Below are positions 60,213 through 64,000 of a stretch of 64,000 nt of DNA, piece after piece. The position numbers and the translations under genes are program-made. Origin of the DNA: Cunninghamia lanceolata. Its lineage: Eukaryota > Streptophyta > Pinopsida > Cupressales > Cupressaceae. The notes beneath the pieces are model-generated. The model saw nothing but the letters and a program-made list of their open reading frames with translations. It was not told the origin of the DNA and ran no database searches. The DNA lies in contig BSBN01000187.1 in NCBI GenBank assembly GCA_027924645.1, positions 19,176,001 through 19,240,000 on the forward strand, in the 5' to 3' direction. Position 1 is the stretch's first letter; every line of letters starts with the position of its first letter.

Positions 60213-62570
60213 CACTAGACACATTCCCTCCTTCCCTTCCCTTTTCTTCTGTAAAATTTTGGCTTTCGAAGCCCAGTTGAAGGTCCAAATGGATTCACCT
60301 TGCCAAACCAAATTGGAGGATCGCAGTCCTTGAAACGAGCTTTCCAACGAGTATAGTTTTGATATATTTTGATTTTATTATGATTATTTTTAGTTTTACT
60401 AAACATAGGTTTTTCACTGAACATCAAGTTCTCTGTTCTACACACATGGAAAATTAGTAAATTAGTGAAAAAAAAAATCTGAAAAAATATATATGCCTTA
60501 GGTATTGATGTCCTTGTTTCAACAAAAAAAAATTGAATTTCAATACATACAGAAAAAGTTATGTTTTATGGAATATGCCTAATATGTCTAAATTATAATT
60601 GGTTTGACTTCAAAACTTAATTAAAAAAAATATTCAACAAAACATTATGAAACCAAATGCATGCCCTAGATATCGGTGTTACCAATCTAAATTCAAAAGA
60701 ATCAGAATTTTATCCTTTGTAGAAAAAAAATTATGTGTTATGGAATACACATCACTTTAAAAAAATGTTGTTTACTATTAAAAACTAGTTATCAAAGGAG
60801 ACGCAAAAATTTTACAATTTAACTCCAATTTTTTTACAAAAAATATTTTTAGAATCTATAGACAAAATCTCACAAATCACTAGTTCGCATCATCTTCAAA
60901 TTCCTAACGGTTTAGCAGCTATAGGTGTTAGAAAGTGAAGATTTAGTTCAAAATGTTGATTTCAATGTCAAGTTTGGCCAAAAAGTGTAACCCACTATTG
61001 TGGGATGACTAGCCACACATCAAACTTGGGTACTCATGATCTCTTATTCAAGATGCTTTATGATGTGTCATAACATGTGTCATAAGTTGGTCAACATGCA
61101 TAGTTCATTTTGTAACCTCCATCTTACATGCTCTTATGTGCATCATGAGATCGTCATAGAATCTCTTACATATTATAATGTCACCGATTCTCTTACACAT
61201 CTTACATGACATTATATATTCTCACACGCATCATAATACCAAATACACATGGCATAAGTGTCATCTCAAAGTGGGATGCCCTTTTCCATAAGGTCACATA
61301 CAATAAATACAAATTAAATAATAAATAAAACATTAGTATTGTAAGGTGTATTGACACCTATCTAAACATGATGAGTAAATGGTTAGGAATGTTTACAAAG
61401 AAAGGATTCTAATCCTAGTCAAAATGGTTGACGATCAATGGAAATCTCATGAGAATATCCTAGCAACAACAAACCAGAGGGATAGTTTTAAACTGAAGTT
61501 GCTAGGAATCGATCTGAAGTGGATCTCAGGGTGTTTCCCATGAGAGAGAGATACACAAAAAAGCCAAATACTCCCTAGTACTCACAACATATCTACAACA
61601 TATGAAGTGAGCTATTGTATGAAACAACTACTTTCATGGATAAATTAAAGGCATATTTGAAGGAAAAGTACATGACTTTCAACATGTTGTTGAATCTAGC
61701 ATCCCAAGAATTGTGAGCCATGATGGAAGAAAGAAGGCAATGGGGTTTTGGAAAGAAGATTTTAAGAATCTAGCACCTTCATTTGTAGAACCACTCTTGA
61801 TAAGTTATAAGTTGAACTAGTGTTGTTTAATAGAGTAGATAGATTTATTAAGGAAACTAAAGTTATGCTAGATGCCATATTTGAAGCCACCATGAACAAG
61901 GTGGAAACCATCATTAATGTTGATTGACCTGGCAATGAAGAGTTGGAGGAGTGGTATAGGTCATTCTCAAAGAAGTATTAACAATTTTTTTTATATTCAT
62001 TAATTTATTCAATTTTTTCATTGATATAATAATAAGTCTTGTCAATGTAAAAGGGGGCACATGGTCTCAATGGCTTCTTTTTAGTGCATACCTTATTGTT
62101 TGGCTAGAGGGATGCCGGTTCTTAGAATGCATGCAATAAGATGATATAACTACACATGGCAGCTAGTAAAGGTATCACATGGGTGATAGTGTGTAGCATC
62201 CCAAAAAAGTAATGAGGTATACTTAGGCTATAAAAATGAGAAGTGTGTCTCATATATTCACAATAGAACAACTTGAGATGAAGACTCATTTAGCTGAGCT
62301 TTGTTTAAGTCCATTATGGGAAAATTTGAATTAGAGCATGGAGCTAGCTATAGTTGGTTCTCAAGTCACCAAAGGTCTAAGTCCAAGGGGAATTAAAGGA
62401 GCTATTCAAAGGATGAGGAATTGTTCCCCTAAAGTGCTAATGGCGATTCCTTGTTTAAGGAATGCGGTAAGAAGTTTGGGAAGAGATAGTGACTGTGTCT
62501 CTTTTCACTCAAATATCAGCAAAGGTAGCTTGAATTTTCTATAAGAGTTGGTATAGAATTCTTTATACCA
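60213..62570. other. No recognised gene; possible copia LTR piece near 60970-61300
   Basis: AT-rich DNA. Words such as CATCTTACATGACATTATA and ATGGCATAAGTGTCATCTCA near 61190-61280 resemble, on the opposite strand, the copia-like LTR at 20960-21120, so a minus-strand LTR fragment is possible. A 68-codon frame at 62338-62544 is unrecognised. Confidence 0.35.
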
Positions 62571-62911
62571 TGCAATATTTGGCTATGGAGGTAGCCACCC
62601 AAGATCTAGGAGCTTCAATGAAAGGACAAGAGAGCCACAACATGAAAGAATAATTCTATTCTATCAAAGGATGCAATATACAATATGTACATCAATGTAA
62701 AAATACAATGAGAAGCCCTTGGTTATATAGGCCAAGGTGAAACATAGGACAATATAGGATTATGACAAGTGTCATAATCATATTACATGAGACACAAAAA
62801 GATAACTGTCATAAGTGTGCCCTAATTATGCCCTAAGTAAAATTAACTAGACAAGTTTGAATAGGACCTAATGTGGAACTAGTTAGGTAATATACCACGT
62901 TCACATCAACA
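62571..62911 (-). repeat. 3' LTR of the copia element
   Basis: The LTR follows the polypurine tract directly. A TATA box (CTATATAA on the minus strand, 62730-62723) lies about 185 bases in. The left border, TGCAATATTTGG at 62571, is a guess based on the CA end and expected size; the 62911 border is firm. Confidence 0.6.
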
Positions 62912-63743
62912 CCCCTCCTTAAGTGCAACTTAGGGAGAATGAGAAAATATGCAAATGATGCAATGATCGAAGGGTCCCGTCTACAAGGCCTTGTTAGGTA
63001 CCCATGTACAAAAGATCTCTCACAAACGAAGTAAAGGAGAAAAACCTGTAGAAAGAAGTGATGGAAGGGGGACTCAATATGACCCCTCAAAGACTACATC
63101 AACACAAATACATAATCAATGACCCCCCATCAGAGAGAAAGAGTGAGACGATAGATATTGCCTACAAAAAAGTAGTTCTTGTGCTAATGATGAATGCCTA
63201 AAGATGAATGTTGAAAAATGTCCAATACCTGCAAACAACATTTCTCCCCTTGGGAAGAAACAAATCCAAGAAGAGATATAAGGGAAGAAGTCTCATGATG
63301 TGTACCTCTAAAAACTACTCAAATGTCCACATGTCAGAATCAAAGGATGTCACAATGCAATGAGTTGTAACCGATTCAAAACCCTGTGTCTAGACTCATA
63401 AAGAACAATCTCCAAAGACAAAGATGATGAGATAACATTTGTGTTATAATTGTCATCAAAGAGGAAATGGATATCCCCAAGTGTGTTCTCCAAATCTGCA
63501 ATATGAGACTCACAAAACAAATCTGATATACCTGTCAAGAAATCATGGACCACAAAGTAAAATTTGAAAGACTAGAATGATCCATCTCAACTGAAGTAGA
63601 GGAAGCCATGGAAATGTTGATCTCTGAAGAAGCAAGAGGTGGAGGAGATGGAAGCTTGGCACAAGTCTCAAGAACACCAAGGTTTAAGTGATCAAACTTC
63701 TCAAAAATATGATTCACACTTGATGCATGAGTGTGTATATCAG

Positions 63744-64000
63744 TCAATGAAACTGCAACATCATCAGGGGAAAATGGGCAAAGGTGTACAAGCAAGATGC
63801 ATGATCAACCATCCTAACAACAATGATATGTCTACTCTCCAAGTCCCTAATGATCAATGAATCATGTGTGAACTCAATAGTCTTCCCTGTGCCACTATGT
63901 GCAATCTGATAGATGGAAAGGAGATTGGTTGACAAGGATGGAACATAAAGTGCATCATGAAAAGTGCCTTCTCCCATGTCAATAGATCCTTTCCCACAAA
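63744..64000 (-). pseudogene. Copia protease / GAG-pre-integrase fragment
   Basis: Eighty-five or so codons open to the window edge encode the segment after the protease active site. The copia hallmark LYVPSLSTNLLSIYQIAHSG is followed by GKTIEFTHDSLIIRDLESRH. The active-site aspartate would lie outside the window. After YTFAHF the frame shifts; the neighbouring frame (63795-63535) continues with coding-like sequence that lacks the H-x-C-x-C zinc motif expected next. Confidence 0.75.

Larger units (their letters stand above)
62571..64000 (-). mobile_element. Ty1/copia element lacking integrase and RT, 3' part
   Basis: Read on the minus strand from the window edge: a protease-end region (CGKGSIDMGEGTFHDALYVP then SLSTNLLSIYQI, 64000-63744), a frameshift near 63770, a Ser-rich coding-like stretch to 63535, about 600 bp of noncoding DNA, a polypurine tract CTTAAGGAGGGG at 62923-62912, and then an LTR starting TGTTGATG at 62911. 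Integrase, reverse transcriptase and RNase H, which normally fill about 3 kb between protease and tract, are absent. The element is therefore non-autonomous or internally deleted. Confidence 0.75.

Overview
The window looks like nuclear DNA of a large-genome seed plant, most likely a gymnosperm. The evidence is GT-AG introns, a plant-type TFIIF-alpha gene, a plant PPR relic, and plant Ty3/gypsy, Ty1/copia, LINE, SINE and hAT-type elements, all at very low gene density. The species is not determinable from the sequence alone. Only one gene appears intact: the large subunit of general transcription factor TFIIF (RAP74 homologue). It lies on the + strand, with coding exons from 33846 to 40217: nine coding exons, 532 codons, all reading frames joined, and one intron with a GC donor.

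Layout. 1-6999: a minus-strand LTR retrotransposon that carries only a gag gene, with about 2.5 kb LTRs (the left one cut by the window edge) and four PBS-like copies in its leader. 7000-about 11050: an older + strand gypsy remnant (protease, acidic tail, 3' noncoding part, probable LTR) into which the first element inserted. 11062-12569: copy A of an intron-poor, decayed transposase-like gene (minus strand), with an array of ATGGATATCCAT palindromes upstream. 13200-20110: decayed repeats, a broken PPR gene and LTR-like pieces. 20840-22430: a copia-like LTR interrupted by a LINE. 22430-31120: AT-rich repeat land with a 270 bp hAT MITE (perfect 8 bp target duplication), a tRNA-derived SINE, T-rich repeats, and a 300 bp tandem duplication that stops just short of a TATA box.

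31129-40217: putative promoter, 5' UTR exon and coding exons of TFIIF-alpha; a truncated LINE sits in its longest intron. 41150-42420: decayed copia integrase region (minus). 43739-48823: a 5.1 kb element with LTR-type ends and a 5 bp target duplication, best read as a very long solo LTR. 50955-52654: an unidentified three-exon + strand gene interrupted by five in-frame TAG/TAA codons but by no frameshift. 52687-53241: minisatellite and TA repeats. 55349-59857: copy B of the transposase-like family (minus, at least five exons, decayed), with an array of CCTTCG-NN-CGAAGG palindromes upstream. 62571-64000: a minus-strand copia element that passes from protease region to 3' LTR with no integrase or reverse transcriptase.

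The most notable pattern is in the two related transposase-like relics, 47 kb apart. Each has a 160-180 bp array of short palindromes starting about 175-180 bp upstream of its first ATG, but the palindrome sequence differs completely between them. This suggests a DNA-transposon family with fast-changing palindromic subterminal binding sites. Other notable items are the tandemly repeated primer binding site, an exactly 200 bp intron bounded by a 25 bp direct repeat containing AGGT, and retroelements that have lost pol.
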